This document shows, in pieces, positions 8,051-16,346 of a stretch of DNA of 64,000 nt (position 1 is the stretch's first letter; the number at the start of each line of letters is the position of its first letter). A program made the translations under genes and the position numbers. Origin of the DNA: Flavobacterium sp. I3-2 (GTDB taxonomy: Bacteria; Bacteroidota; Bacteroidia; Flavobacteriales; Flavobacteriaceae); contig NZ_CP058306.1 of NCBI RefSeq assembly GCF_013389595.1, positions 3,485,934 to 3,549,933 of the forward strand, read 5' to 3'. Under the pieces are notes generated by a model, which was not told the origin of the DNA, searched no databases, and was given only the letters and a program-made list of their open reading frames with translations.

Positions 8051-8896
8051 ATGAGAAAGTCAATAAACAATATTGTTAGCGAAATTCAGGAACAAGAACG
8101 GAAACTCTCAGTCACGTGCTCGGGACTAATTGAAGAAGCTTTTCAAATGACGGTCTTTCTTCAGGAGCTATTGGTTTCGGCAAAAGAATATGTGTTAAGT
8201 TCGGGATTTGAGAACGAGGCAAAAGAGATTGAATTCTTTAAAATGACTAAGCCCCAAATCCTCGGAAAGCTAATTTACTATAATAAACTGTACCGGATAG
8301 AAACCTCGTGCCCGGTCAATAATGGAAAAATCTACCGCAACTATTTCTCGAAACATTTAACAGAGCTGAAGATTGAGTTCAGGGAACATATCTGCAATTC
8401 CCACTTTTACCGATACTACCGTTCAGGCAGAATAGATAAAGATCAAGAATATTTTAAACGGGGGCAGATAAATTACCTCGAAGGGCTTAATAGTTATGTG
8501 TTTGAAATCGACCCGCTTTTCTCAACCTATTACGATTACAAATTAGCTCGTATTCTCTCCAACGACCTGTTATATGCCTACCTCTTAACCAAAATCAGTC
8601 CCGAAGAAAACTCTGATACATTTTTCAGCAGCACCAGCGAAATTAAAGAGCTATCTTGGACGGACAGCAAGAATGCTTTGATTGAGCTAACGTATGCCCT
8701 ATACGCATCTGGTGCTATTTCGGACGGTAAGTTAGGCATCCGGAAGCTCACTGCTATTTCACAAGTGTTGTTTCGAATACCACTGACCGATGTGCATCAC
8801 GCATTCCACCGGATGAAAACCCGTGCAGGTTCTCGAACCTTGTTTTTAGATCAGTTGAAACAGGCATTGGAAGAATATATGGATAAAGACTTATAA
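8051..8896 (+). CDS. rteC: RteC-domain regulator of the conjugative element
   Basis: 281 aa. RteC family: helical protein with the conserved core LGKLIYYNKLYRIE and YYRSGRIDKDQEYFKRGQ. In CTnDOT, RteC is a DNA-binding protein that activates the excision operon. The ATG at 8051 (MRKSINNI) is chosen over an upstream TTG at 7982. It is the first gene of the ICE core on the plus strand, upstream of HTH and topoisomerase genes. No rteA/rteB two-component pair is seen in this window, so its upstream signal would differ from CTnDOT or lie elsewhere. A terminator follows at 8921-8950. Confidence 0.8.
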   Translation: MRKSINNIVSEIQEQERKLSVTCSGLIEEAFQMTVFLQELLVSAKEYVLSSGFENEAKEIEFFKMTKPQILGKLIYYNKLYRIETSCPVNNGKIYRNYFSKHLTELKIEFREHICNSHFYRYYRSGRIDKDQEYFKRGQINYLEGLNSYVFEIDPLFSTYYDYKLARILSNDLLYAYLLTKISPEENSDTFFSSTSEIKELSWTDSKNALIELTYALYASGAISDGKLGIRKLTAISQVLFRIPLTDVHHAFHRMKTRAGSRTLFLDQLKQALEEYMDKDL

Positions 8897-8920
8897 ACAC
8901 TCCAATCAATAAAGAGTTTG

Positions 8921-8950
8921 AAAGCGATACGCATCCCGTATTGCTTTTTT
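8921..8950 (+). terminator. Terminator after rteC
   Basis: Stem AAGCGATAC / GTATTGCTT (one G-U pair) followed by TTTTTT. Confidence 0.65.
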
Positions 8951-9024
8951 GTGTTTGCATCTGCCCATATATGCCAACTGGCATAAGGGCTTGTTTTACC
9001 ATGGCTCAAATCGGAAAATCTAAC

Positions 9025-9049
9025 GAAAGCCTTATTTAATAAGGCTTTC
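9025..9049. repeat. Perfect palindrome between rteC and HTH gene
   Basis: Eleven-base arms GAAAGCCTTAT / ATAAGGCTTTC around a 3-base loop. No T-run follows, so an operator or excision-related site is as likely as a terminator. The rest of 8951-9158 holds no gene; a TGCCACCTTTCTCAATTT stretch near 9113 echoes the leaders at 9625 and 35443. Confidence 0.45.
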
Positions 9050-9158
9050 CGTCAAATTGTAAAATTTTCAAAAAACCGCTAAACCAATTGGCAAGGCTTG
9101 GCAGACAAACACTGCCACCTTTCTCAATTTTGCATTGTAAACATTAAAGAGCAATGCG

Positions 9159-9287
9159 ATGAAAATTATAACTATTGAAGCAGCAGCAGGGATACAGCTT
9201 AATAACTGGATAAATACTATTGCTGATTATCTACAAAGGCTGAATGATACAAGCTATGATGACTTATGGCAAAAGGCAGAAAGCTGA
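9159..9287 (+). pseudogene. Remnant of an ICE helix-turn-helix gene
   Basis: A 42-codon frame, MKIITIEAAAGIQLNNWINTI...DLWQKAES. Its start resembles the first part of the small HTH proteins that usually occur in pairs in these elements (MxxITIE...), but it stops where the HTH (LDNQDVxxLL...) should begin. It overlaps the region just before the intact HTH gene. Most likely the N-terminal stub of a deleted paralogue; a genuine 42-aa peptide is possible. Confidence 0.4.
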
Positions 9288-9324
9288 AAACAGACAAAAA
9301 AATAAATCCTTAAAAACATGTGCT

Positions 9325-9606
9325 ATGAATATTGATAGAATGGAATTTATATCGTGGATGGAACGCATCATGGACAGATTTGATATGTTGGGCGACAATA
9401 TTAACGATTTAAAAAAGAAACGAAATACCATTGATGGAGAGGAACTACTCGACAATCAGGATATTTTGCAAATGCTGAAAGTCAGTAATCGTTCTCTGCA
9501 ACGTTATCGCTCTATTGGGAAGCTCCCATATTACACGATTAGCGGGAAATTGTATTATAAATTATCAGATGTACATCAGTTTATCAGAGAGAGCTTTAAT
9601 AAATAG
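9325..9606 (+). CDS. Helix-turn-helix DNA-binding protein (MerR/excisionase-like)
   Basis: 93 aa. Helical N-terminus (MNIDRMEFISWMERIMDRF) followed by the winged HTH typical of small Bacteroidota ICE proteins: LLDNQDILQMLKVSNRSLQRYRSIGKLPYYTISGK..., ending KLSDVHQFIRESF. This is the helix_turn_helix_17/excisionase-like fold. The ATG at 9325 is preferred to an upstream frame start at 9244, which adds a low-complexity Lys/Gln stretch. It lies between rteC and the DUF3945-topoisomerase operon, fitting an Xis-like or regulatory role. Function inferred from family and position. Confidence 0.8.
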   Translation: MNIDRMEFISWMERIMDRFDMLGDNINDLKKKRNTIDGEELLDNQDILQMLKVSNRSLQRYRSIGKLPYYTISGKLYYKLSDVHQFIRESFNK

Positions 9607-9624
9607 AACAGAACGCCAATGAAA

Positions 9625-9649
9625 GCCAAACATTTCCATTGACTGCCAC
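9625..9649 (+). promoter_or_regulatory. Conserved ICE leader motif (DUF3945 operon)
   Basis: GCCAAACATTTCC then TTGACTGCCAC. The same two-part sequence precedes traE at 35443-35467, and GCCAAACAATGCC repeats occur upstream of parA. It lies about 60 bases before the DUF3945 start codon. A shared regulatory or RNA-level element is inferred. Confidence 0.4.
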
Positions 9650-9711
9650 TTTAGGCTAAGCAGGAAGCACTTCCTTTACTTTCGGCATAAAAACTTTAAA
9701 ATTTTCAGATT

Positions 9712-11202
9712 ATGAGCGAAGAAACAAAGAAACAGGAAACCTCCGAGCAATCTGTTCAGAACGTACCAGAACAACTGTCGGACATACTGTTAATATTGGA
9801 TAAGGAAAAAATGAAAATCCAAGCCGTAAAGAGCATTGACGAAAACGGCAAAATGGAAACCGTTGACCCTACCAAAAAGAACCAATCTGATTTTATGCGT
9901 GTGGACAAACACGGCGATTTCGTTTCCAATTTCCTATCCAATTTTTGGAGACAGCTAAAAGATCCTACCAATTTCACATTCTTTAAAGTGCAGGCAGGAG
10001 AAGCTGTAGAAAAGGCAAAAAAATTTCAAAAGCAGGTAGATAACCCTACACCGGAGGGTAAAAAAGAAATGGAAAAACACGAGGTGAAAAATGAACCCGA
10101 AAAAGAACAAAAACAAGAAAATAAAAATGATATGGCAACAACACACACAACACCAGAAACAAACGAATACCGTTTCAAGCCGGAACAGATTGATTGGGAA
10201 ACAATGAACAATCTCGGATTAAGCAAGGAATACCTTGAAAAAAAGAACCTCCTTGAACCATTATTGAAAGGTTACAAGACTAATGAGCTTGTACCTATTA
10301 GTATTAATCTTGGCGGTGCAGTAGTACGCACAGATGCCCGTTTATCGTTACAGCCTACACCAGATGGAAGTATCGTGGCGGCAGTACATGGTATCAGACG
10401 TGAACCCAACCTAAACTTTGAGTTCTTTGGACACAAGTTTAACGAAGAAGACAAAAAGAACTTGCTCGATACGGGTAATATGGGGCGTGTGGTAGATTTG
10501 AAAAATCCCAAAACAGAAGAAATGATGCCGTCCATTATCAGTGTGGACAGGCTTACCAATGAGCTGATTGCTTTAAAAACAGAATTTATCAAAATCCCTG
10601 ATGAATTAAAGGGGATAAAACTGAACGATGTGCAAAAGCAAACCTTAATGGAGGGGAAACCTCTGTTTATCGAGGGAATGATTTCTACAAAGGGAACCAC
10701 CTTTGATGCAAATGTTCAGTATAATGCTGACAAAAGATTTGTTGAGTTTTTGTTTGACAGAAACAACAATAACCAGCAATCCCAAAATAAGCAACAAAGT
10801 AATAAGCAAACCAGTCAACAAAAGCAATCGCACGAAGCTCCGAGAACTTTCAGAGGTAAGGAACTGACTGATGAGCAGTACAACAAATTCAAAGACGGAC
10901 AAACCGTATATATTGAGTTGAAAGACAAAAAGGACCAGCCCTACCAGGGTTACATCACTTTCAATAAACAAGATGGAAAAACCAATTTTGAGTTCCCAAA
11001 TCAATATAAGGAACGTGTAAAACCTACCGAAGCTCACAAAACACAAACTGCGGTTAATTCTGAAGGAAAAACCAACGAAGCAACCAAAAATGTGAAAGAA
11101 CCTTTGCAAAAAGAACAGCAAAAACCGAAGAATGAAAAGCAACAGGAGCAACAGGAAAAACCGAAAGCTCCAGCAAAATCAAAAGGTAAAAAAGTGAGTT
11201 AA
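9712..11202 (+). CDS. DUF4099/DUF3945 domain protein
   Basis: 496 aa, soluble, rich in Lys/Gln/Glu. Residues about 17-75 resemble the N-terminal region of these ICE proteins. About 155-215 (FKPEQIDWETMNNLGLSKEYLEK...) is the DUF4099 region, and the two repeats around 220-350 and 375-430 (ELTDEQYNKFKDGQTVYIE) are DUF3945-type. The C-terminal 70 residues are low-complexity Gln/Lys/Pro. It ends 2 bases before topB, a pairing conserved in Bacteroidota ICEs, so it probably acts with the topoisomerase in DNA processing. No biochemical function is known to me. Confidence 0.8.
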   Translation: MSEETKKQETSEQSVQNVPEQLSDILLILDKEKMKIQAVKSIDENGKMETVDPTKKNQSDFMRVDKHGDFVSNFLSNFWRQLKDPTNFTFFKVQAGEAVEKAKKFQKQVDNPTPEGKKEMEKHEVKNEPEKEQKQENKNDMATTHTTPETNEYRFKPEQIDWETMNNLGLSKEYLEKKNLLEPLLKGYKTNELVPISINLGGAVVRTDARLSLQPTPDGSIVAAVHGIRREPNLNFEFFGHKFNEEDKKNLLDTGNMGRVVDLKNPKTEEMMPSIISVDRLTNELIALKTEFIKIPDELKGIKLNDVQKQTLMEGKPLFIEGMISTKGTTFDANVQYNADKRFVEFLFDRNNNNQQSQNKQQSNKQTSQQKQSHEAPRTFRGKELTDEQYNKFKDGQTVYIELKDKKDQPYQGYITFNKQDGKTNFEFPNQYKERVKPTEAHKTQTAVNSEGKTNEATKNVKEPLQKEQQKPKNEKQQEQQEKPKAPAKSKGKKVS

Positions 11203-11204
11203 TT

Positions 11205-13289
11205 ATGAAAACAGTTATCGCAGAAAAACCAAGCGTAGCAAGAGAAATAGCCAGCCTGTTGGGAGCATCTGATAAAAAAGACGGCTACTTAACGGGTAAT
11301 GGCTATTTTATTACGTGGGCATTCGGTCATTTAATTGGCTTAGGAATGCCCGAAGATTACGGGATTTCGGGGTTTGATAAGACTTCATTGCCTATCCTCC
11401 CGAACCCGTTCATATTGACCGTTAGAAAGGTCAAAAAAGACAAGGGCTACCAAGCCGATACGGGAGCATTAAAGCAACTGAAAATCATCAAAGAATTGTT
11501 CAACAAAAGCGACAGCATTATCGTTGCTACCGATGCAGGACGTGAGGGCGAGTTGATTTTTAGGTATATTTACGAGCATCTAAAATGCTGTAAACCCTTT
11601 GAGCGACTTTGGATTAGTTCACTTACCGAAAAGGCAATCAAGCAAGGCTTTGATAGCTTGAAAGACGGCAAAGAATTTGACGGATTGTATCAGGCTGCGC
11701 AAGGCAGAAGCCGGGCCGATTGGTTGGTGGGCATCAATGCTACACAAGCATTGAGTATTTCGGCAGGCAATGGTATTTATTCGTTAGGTAGGGTGCAAAC
11801 GCCTACATTGGCTCTTATTTGTAAACGCTATTTGGAAAACAAAAATTTCTCTATTAAGAAGTATAGGCAAATTCAGCTATCACACAACAAAGAAAATGTT
11901 GATTTCAAAAGCCTTTCCAAAACCAAATGGGAAAACCAAAAACTTGCCGATGATACATTGAAAGCCATTCAGCGAAGCGATACGGCAACAATTACATCGG
12001 TAGAAACCAAAAGCGTTACAGAGCAACCGCCTTTGTTGTTTGACCTTACAGGACTGCAAAAGGAAGCTAATAAAAAGCTCAACCTTTCTGCCGAAGAAAC
12101 CCTGAATATTGCCCAAAGCCTTTACGAAAAGAAGTTTATCACTTACCCACGCACCGGAAGTAAATATATCCCTGAAGATATGTGGGCTGAAATTCCCAAC
12201 CTTGTAAGAGCATTGCAGAATAATGAGCAATTTAAACAAGCGGTATCAAAAGTAAAATGGGGTCGGTTTAATAAGCGTATCGTAAACGATTTACGTGTGA
12301 CAGACCACCACGGTTTACTTATTACCGACAAAATTCCGTCTGCTCTCAAAACGGACGAAACGAAAGTTTATAATATGATTGCCTTTCGACTGCTCGAAGC
12401 CATATCACAACCTTGTATCAAAGAAGTAACAGATATAGCGTTGCAAGTATCGCATTACGATTTTACGTTGAAAGGCTGTAAAGTTTTGGAAGCAGGTTGG
12501 CGTTTGATAAAGGGAACTTTCTCGGACGAAGACACTGAACCAATTCAGGACTTACCCGATTTAAAAAAAGGTGACGAACTGAACATTAAGGAAGCCATTT
12601 GTTTAGAAAAGAAAACCAAACCGCCTGTGCTTTATACAGAAGCCGGGCTATTGTCGGCAATGGAAAATGCAGGAAAGGAAATTGAAAACGAGGACGAACG
12701 GAAAGCCCTGCAAAATATCGGTATTGGCACGCCTGCTACAAGGGCAGCGATAATCGAAACGCTGTTTACCCGCAACTATATCCAACGAGAAAAGAAATCC
12801 CTGATACCCACTGAAAAAGGATTGCAGGTATATGAACTAGTAAAAGACCGCAAAATTGCAGATGTGGCAATGACCGCTGAATGGGAACTTGCCTTGCAGA
12901 AAATAGAAAACAATGAAGCTGATGTCGGAGCATTTCAAACAGAAATGGAAAAATATGCAATATCTATTACCGATGAACTATTGCAAACTTCCATTGCTCA
13001 AAACAACCTGCCTAAACTGAATTGCCCGAAATGTAAAAGCCAGCAACTCATCATCCGGGATAAAATTGTAAAGTGTCCTGATGAAGTTTGTAATTGGATA
13101 CAGTTCCGTAATGTGTGTGGCGTACAAATCAGGATAGCCGATATTGAAAGTCTTATCAATAAAGGTAAAACTTCACTTATTAAAGGAATGAAAAGCAAGG
13201 CAGGAAAGAAGTTCGATGCCTTTATCATATTGGATGAAGAATACAAAACCTCTTTTGAATTTGAAAAAAACAAAAGTTACAAAAAGTAA
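11205..13289 (+). CDS. topB: Type IA DNA topoisomerase (topoisomerase III-like)
   Basis: 694 aa. Toprim domain starts MKTVIAEKPSVAREIA (catalytic Glu), with DAGREGELIFRYIYEH as the second Toprim motif. The active-site Tyr lies in FITYPRTGSKYI (Y314) and the type IA signature GIGTPATRAAIIE at about 505. A C-terminal zinc-ribbon-like CPKC...CPDEVC is near 606-630. It cuts and rejoins one DNA strand through a 5'-phosphotyrosine and should resolve intermediates during ICE transfer or replication. Start follows the DUF3945 stop by two bases; its TAA overlaps the start of the broken ORF6N gene (TAATG). Confidence 0.95.
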   Translation: MKTVIAEKPSVAREIASLLGASDKKDGYLTGNGYFITWAFGHLIGLGMPEDYGISGFDKTSLPILPNPFILTVRKVKKDKGYQADTGALKQLKIIKELFNKSDSIIVATDAGREGELIFRYIYEHLKCCKPFERLWISSLTEKAIKQGFDSLKDGKEFDGLYQAAQGRSRADWLVGINATQALSISAGNGIYSLGRVQTPTLALICKRYLENKNFSIKKYRQIQLSHNKENVDFKSLSKTKWENQKLADDTLKAIQRSDTATITSVETKSVTEQPPLLFDLTGLQKEANKKLNLSAEETLNIAQSLYEKKFITYPRTGSKYIPEDMWAEIPNLVRALQNNEQFKQAVSKVKWGRFNKRIVNDLRVTDHHGLLITDKIPSALKTDETKVYNMIAFRLLEAISQPCIKEVTDIALQVSHYDFTLKGCKVLEAGWRLIKGTFSDEDTEPIQDLPDLKKGDELNIKEAICLEKKTKPPVLYTEAGLLSAMENAGKEIENEDERKALQNIGIGTPATRAAIIETLFTRNYIQREKKSLIPTEKGLQVYELVKDRKIADVAMTAEWELALQKIENNEADVGAFQTEMEKYAISITDELLQTSIAQNNLPKLNCPKCKSQQLIIRDKIVKCPDEVCNWIQFRNVCGVQIRIADIESLINKGKTSLIKGMKSKAGKKFDAFIILDEEYKTSFEFEKNKSYKK

Positions 13290-14171
13290 TGGAAAACAAA
13301 CCTACCATTAGCACAATGGAAATCAAGAGCCTGATTTATTCCTTACGTGGAAAGCAAGTAATGCTAGATAGCGACCTCGCTTCCTTACACCAAGTGGAAA
13401 CAAAGAACCTCAACAAAGCGGTAAAAAGAAATATGAAAGGTTTCCTATTTCATTTTGCTTTCAATTGACAGATGAAGAATTTGAAAACTTGAGGTTCCAA
13501 TTTGGAACCTCAAGTTTAAACTATGGTGGAAGACGTTATCTACCTTATGCTTTTACCGAACAAGGTATTGCAATGGCATCTGCTATACTTCGTTCACATA
13601 TTGCTATTAAAGTGAGCGTTGAAATTATGGAAGCTTTCGTAGAAATGAGAAGAATGCTAATCAGTAACGCCTCTTTATTTCATCGTTTGGATAAGATTGA
13701 ATTGAAGCAATTACAAGCCGATCAAAAATTTGAGAAAATCTTTAAGGCTTTGGAAAACGACAAGCTCCACAGCGAAAAAGGTATCTTTACAACGGACAGG
13801 TTTTTGATGCCGATGCTTTTGTTTCTGATATTATCCGTAGTGCTGGAAATTCCATTATCCTGCTTGATAATTATGTGGATGATACGGTGCTGACCTTATT
13901 GAGTAAGCGCAATACAAATGTAGCCTCCACCATACATACCAAATCTATCAGCAATCAATTACGGCTGGATTTACAACGGTACAACATCCAATATCCTCCC
14001 ATTATTGAGATTGAGATTTTCTCCGATGCTCACGACCGATTTTTGATTATTGACGATACGGAACTTTACCATATCGGGGCATCACTCAAAGACCTGGGCA
14101 AAAAATGGTTTGCCTTTTCACGAATGGATATTGAAGTTTGCAGGATGCTTCAAATATTGAATAAACAATAA
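13289..14171 (+). pseudogene. ORF6N-domain gene broken by two single-base losses
   Basis: Frame 1 from 13289 gives MENKPTISTMEIKSLIYSLRG..., the ORF6N (KilA-N-like) DNA-binding domain, and then stops. The homologous text continues one frame back at about 13437 (RFPISFCFQLTDEEFENLRFQ) and again one frame back near 13790 (after KGIF), running DNYVDDTVLTLLSKR...ELYHIGASLKDLGKKWFAF to 14171. Restoring one T near 13436 and one T in the TTT run near 13786 would give a full-length protein of about 294 aa. The family consists of phage/ICE-associated regulators. Real decay is more likely than error because there are two independent lesions, but sequencing error is not excluded. Confidence 0.75.
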
Positions 14172-14217
14172 AAACCTCTCGTTTCTATAAAGAGTTTGTT
14201 TATACCATTCTCAAATT

Positions 14218-15189
14218 TCAATTGAATGATTTTCTAAATTCTAAAGGAGATTGGTTAGTCTTACTTTTGAATATTCTATTAAAAGATTGAGAATGCTCAA
14301 AACCTAATCCATATGCAATTTCACTAACCGTCAAATCTGTTGTTGAAAGTTTTTCTTTAGCTTTTAAAATCAGTTTATCGTGAATGTGTTGCTGCGTGGT
14401 CTGTCCTGTCAATATTTTAAGTAAGCCACTTAAATAGTTTGGCGACACGTTTAATTTATCCGATACATATTGAACTGTAGGAAGTCCTCTTGAAGCCAGA
14501 TCGTTGTCGTTAAAGTAATCGTTTAATAATTTATCCAGTCTGTCCAGGATTTGATGATTAGTGATTTTTCTTGTCAGAAACTGCCGCTCATAAAACCGTT
14601 CGGCATAATTGAGCAACGTTTCTATTTGTGAAATAATAATATGCTGGCTGAACTTATCCATATTCGTGTGATACTCCTGCTGAATACCCAGAATAATATT
14701 CTTCAATAGTAATTCTTCCTTTTCCGATAGGAATAATGCCTCGTGTACATCATAACCAAAGAACTCGTATTTTAAGATCTTATCAGCGAGGCTCGTATGC
14801 CATAAAAAGTCAGGGTGAACAAGCAATATCCACCCTGAAAAATCGGGCGTTGCCTCTTTATCTATTTCAAAACTAAATAACTGCTTCGGTGCAGAAAAAT
14901 ACATAATCCCCTCATCAAAGTCATATTCCTGTTGCCCATATATTGCCTTAGAATACGAAGACCGTTTGAGCGATATGGAATAAAAATCGAGCATCCATCT
15001 ATAATCACATACGTTGCCTATATGTCGAATGTCGGCACAATTAATCACACTGATAAGAGGGTGCTGTGGCTTGGGCAACTCCCTGACCTTATGGTATTCG
15101 CTAATGGTTTTTATTCGATATGTAGGCTTATTTTGCACAGTATAAAGATATTTATTTTTTATTGAAGACGGTTGCAAATTCGCCTGCAA
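14218..15189 (-). CDS. AraC-family transcriptional regulator
   Basis: 323 aa. N-terminal ligand-sensing half (about 1-210) and a C-terminal AraC domain: PTVQYVSDKLNVSPNYLSGLLK as the first HTH and DLTVSEIAYGLGFEHSQSFNRIFK as the second. Its start overlaps the end of the NmrA-family gene by 38 bases on the same strand, so the two are co-transcribed and it probably regulates that gene. No alternative in-frame Met lies close downstream. The pair sits inside an insert flanked by ORF6N 3' ends. Inducer unknown. Confidence 0.85.
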   Translation of the reverse strand: MQANLQPSSIKNKYLYTVQNKPTYRIKTISEYHKVRELPKPQHPLISVINCADIRHIGNVCDYRWMLDFYSISLKRSSYSKAIYGQQEYDFDEGIMYFSAPKQLFSFEIDKEATPDFSGWILLVHPDFLWHTSLADKILKYEFFGYDVHEALFLSEKEELLLKNIILGIQQEYHTNMDKFSQHIIISQIETLLNYAERFYERQFLTRKITNHQILDRLDKLLNDYFNDNDLASRGLPTVQYVSDKLNVSPNYLSGLLKILTGQTTQQHIHDKLILKAKEKLSTTDLTVSEIAYGLGFEHSQSFNRIFKSKTNQSPLEFRKSFN

Positions 15190-16048
15190 AATCGGTCAAT
15201 TTTACTTTACCCAATGATTGCGGTTTGTACAAATTGTAATCTTCGTAGGCATCCGTTCTTCGGCTGGCGTTCATTTCTGTATAACCTTTGGCAACCTGTG
15301 GATTGAAACCAATAGCCAACAGAGCATTTAAAAATTGTTCATCAGAAACCATCTGCCATTTCAGATCGGGTTTTCCAATTGCCTCGCCCAGCACTTGAGC
15401 CACTTTGTTTGGAGAAACTTCATCGCTGGCAATATAACGAATTGTCCTGCCGTTAAATGGTTTTTCCATCTCTTCTACAATGGCACTGGCAATATCTAAA
15501 GGCGAAACCCAAGGTTCTTTTTTATCGCCACCATAATTTTGGATAATTGCCCCCTGTGATTTGATAGCAGGTATAAATGCAAACATGTTATAGTAAAAGC
15601 CAACAGGTCGCATTTCTTTCAGGGAAACCGATTCCGGTAATTCTTTTAAAATCTGCTCTACCTCATAATGAATTCGGAGCATTCCGTTTCCGTGATCTGT
15701 ATGTGCACCGATACTGCTCAAATGCACCACTTTGGTTACACCTGCCAATAGAATAGCCTGTACGTAAATATTAGCTATCCTTATCCTGTGTGCGTAAACA
15801 TCGATAGTTTTATTGAAATAATTTGCGGGCGGTTCCATCAGATAAACGATGTTTGCACCTGTAAAAGTTTTCACAAGAAAACCTACGTCTTCAAGCGAGC
15901 CAACAGCAGGAACTGCCCCAATAGCTTCGATCTCATTTTGTCTGCCGACATTACTGCTGATAACCGTTACGGAATGTCCTTTTGCTACCAACCCTTCTGC
16001 AAGTGGTTTTCCGATATGCCCTAAAGAACCTGTCAATACAATTTTCAT
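15152..16048 (-). CDS. NmrA/SDR-type NAD(P)-binding oxidoreductase
   Basis: 298 aa. Rossmann start MKIVLTGSLGHIGKPLAEGL (TGxxGxxG) is followed by VTVISSN at strand 2. The middle has VVHLSSIGAHTDHGNG, and MRPVGFYYNMFAFIP is typical of NmrA-like atypical SDRs. The classical YxxxK pair is not in its usual place, as in NmrA and quinone-reductase-like members that bind NADP. It is the first gene of a two-gene unit with the AraC regulator. Likely a redox-sensing or quinone/carbonyl reductase; substrate unknown. Confidence 0.85.
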   Translation of the reverse strand: MKIVLTGSLGHIGKPLAEGLVAKGHSVTVISSNVGRQNEIEAIGAVPAVGSLEDVGFLVKTFTGANIVYLMEPPANYFNKTIDVYAHRIRIANIYVQAILLAGVTKVVHLSSIGAHTDHGNGMLRIHYEVEQILKELPESVSLKEMRPVGFYYNMFAFIPAIKSQGAIIQNYGGDKKEPWVSPLDIASAIVEEMEKPFNGRTIRYIASDEVSPNKVAQVLGEAIGKPDLKWQMVSDEQFLNALLAIGFNPQVAKGYTEMNASRRTDAYEDYNLYKPQSLGKVKLTDFAGEFATVFNKK

Positions 16049-16154
16049 ATTTTAAAATTTAATTATTGACAAAGTTCAGTGGTTTAAAAATCCGGGATGT
16101 AACCAAATCTATCTTTGTTGTAACCGAAAAAATAAGTATAAAATTTCTCTATAT

Positions 16155-16296
16155 CAACGACCGTTTTTAAATTATTGACAAGACAGAGCTTTACCACATC
16201 GGGTCATCACTCAAAGACCTCGGCAAAAAATGGTTTGCCTCTTCCCGAATGGATATTGAAGTCGGCAGGATGCTTCAAATATTGGGTAGTCAGTAA
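16155..16296 (+). pseudogene. Second ORF6N 3'-end remnant
   Basis: This stretch repeats the last ~140 bases of the ORF6N gene (14031-14171). I count 16 mismatches over the final 118 bases; both copies encode a version of LYHIGxSLKDLGKKWFA. It has no start of its own. The two ORF6N ends bracket the AraC/NmrA pair, so the pair arrived together with, or recombined at, a related ORF6N gene. The rest of 16049-16346 holds the NmrA upstream region and no further gene. Confidence 0.75.
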
Positions 16297-16346
16297 GTGT
16301 GTTAGCAATTTAAGTGGATTTAATATTTTTATCCTTTACAAATTGT

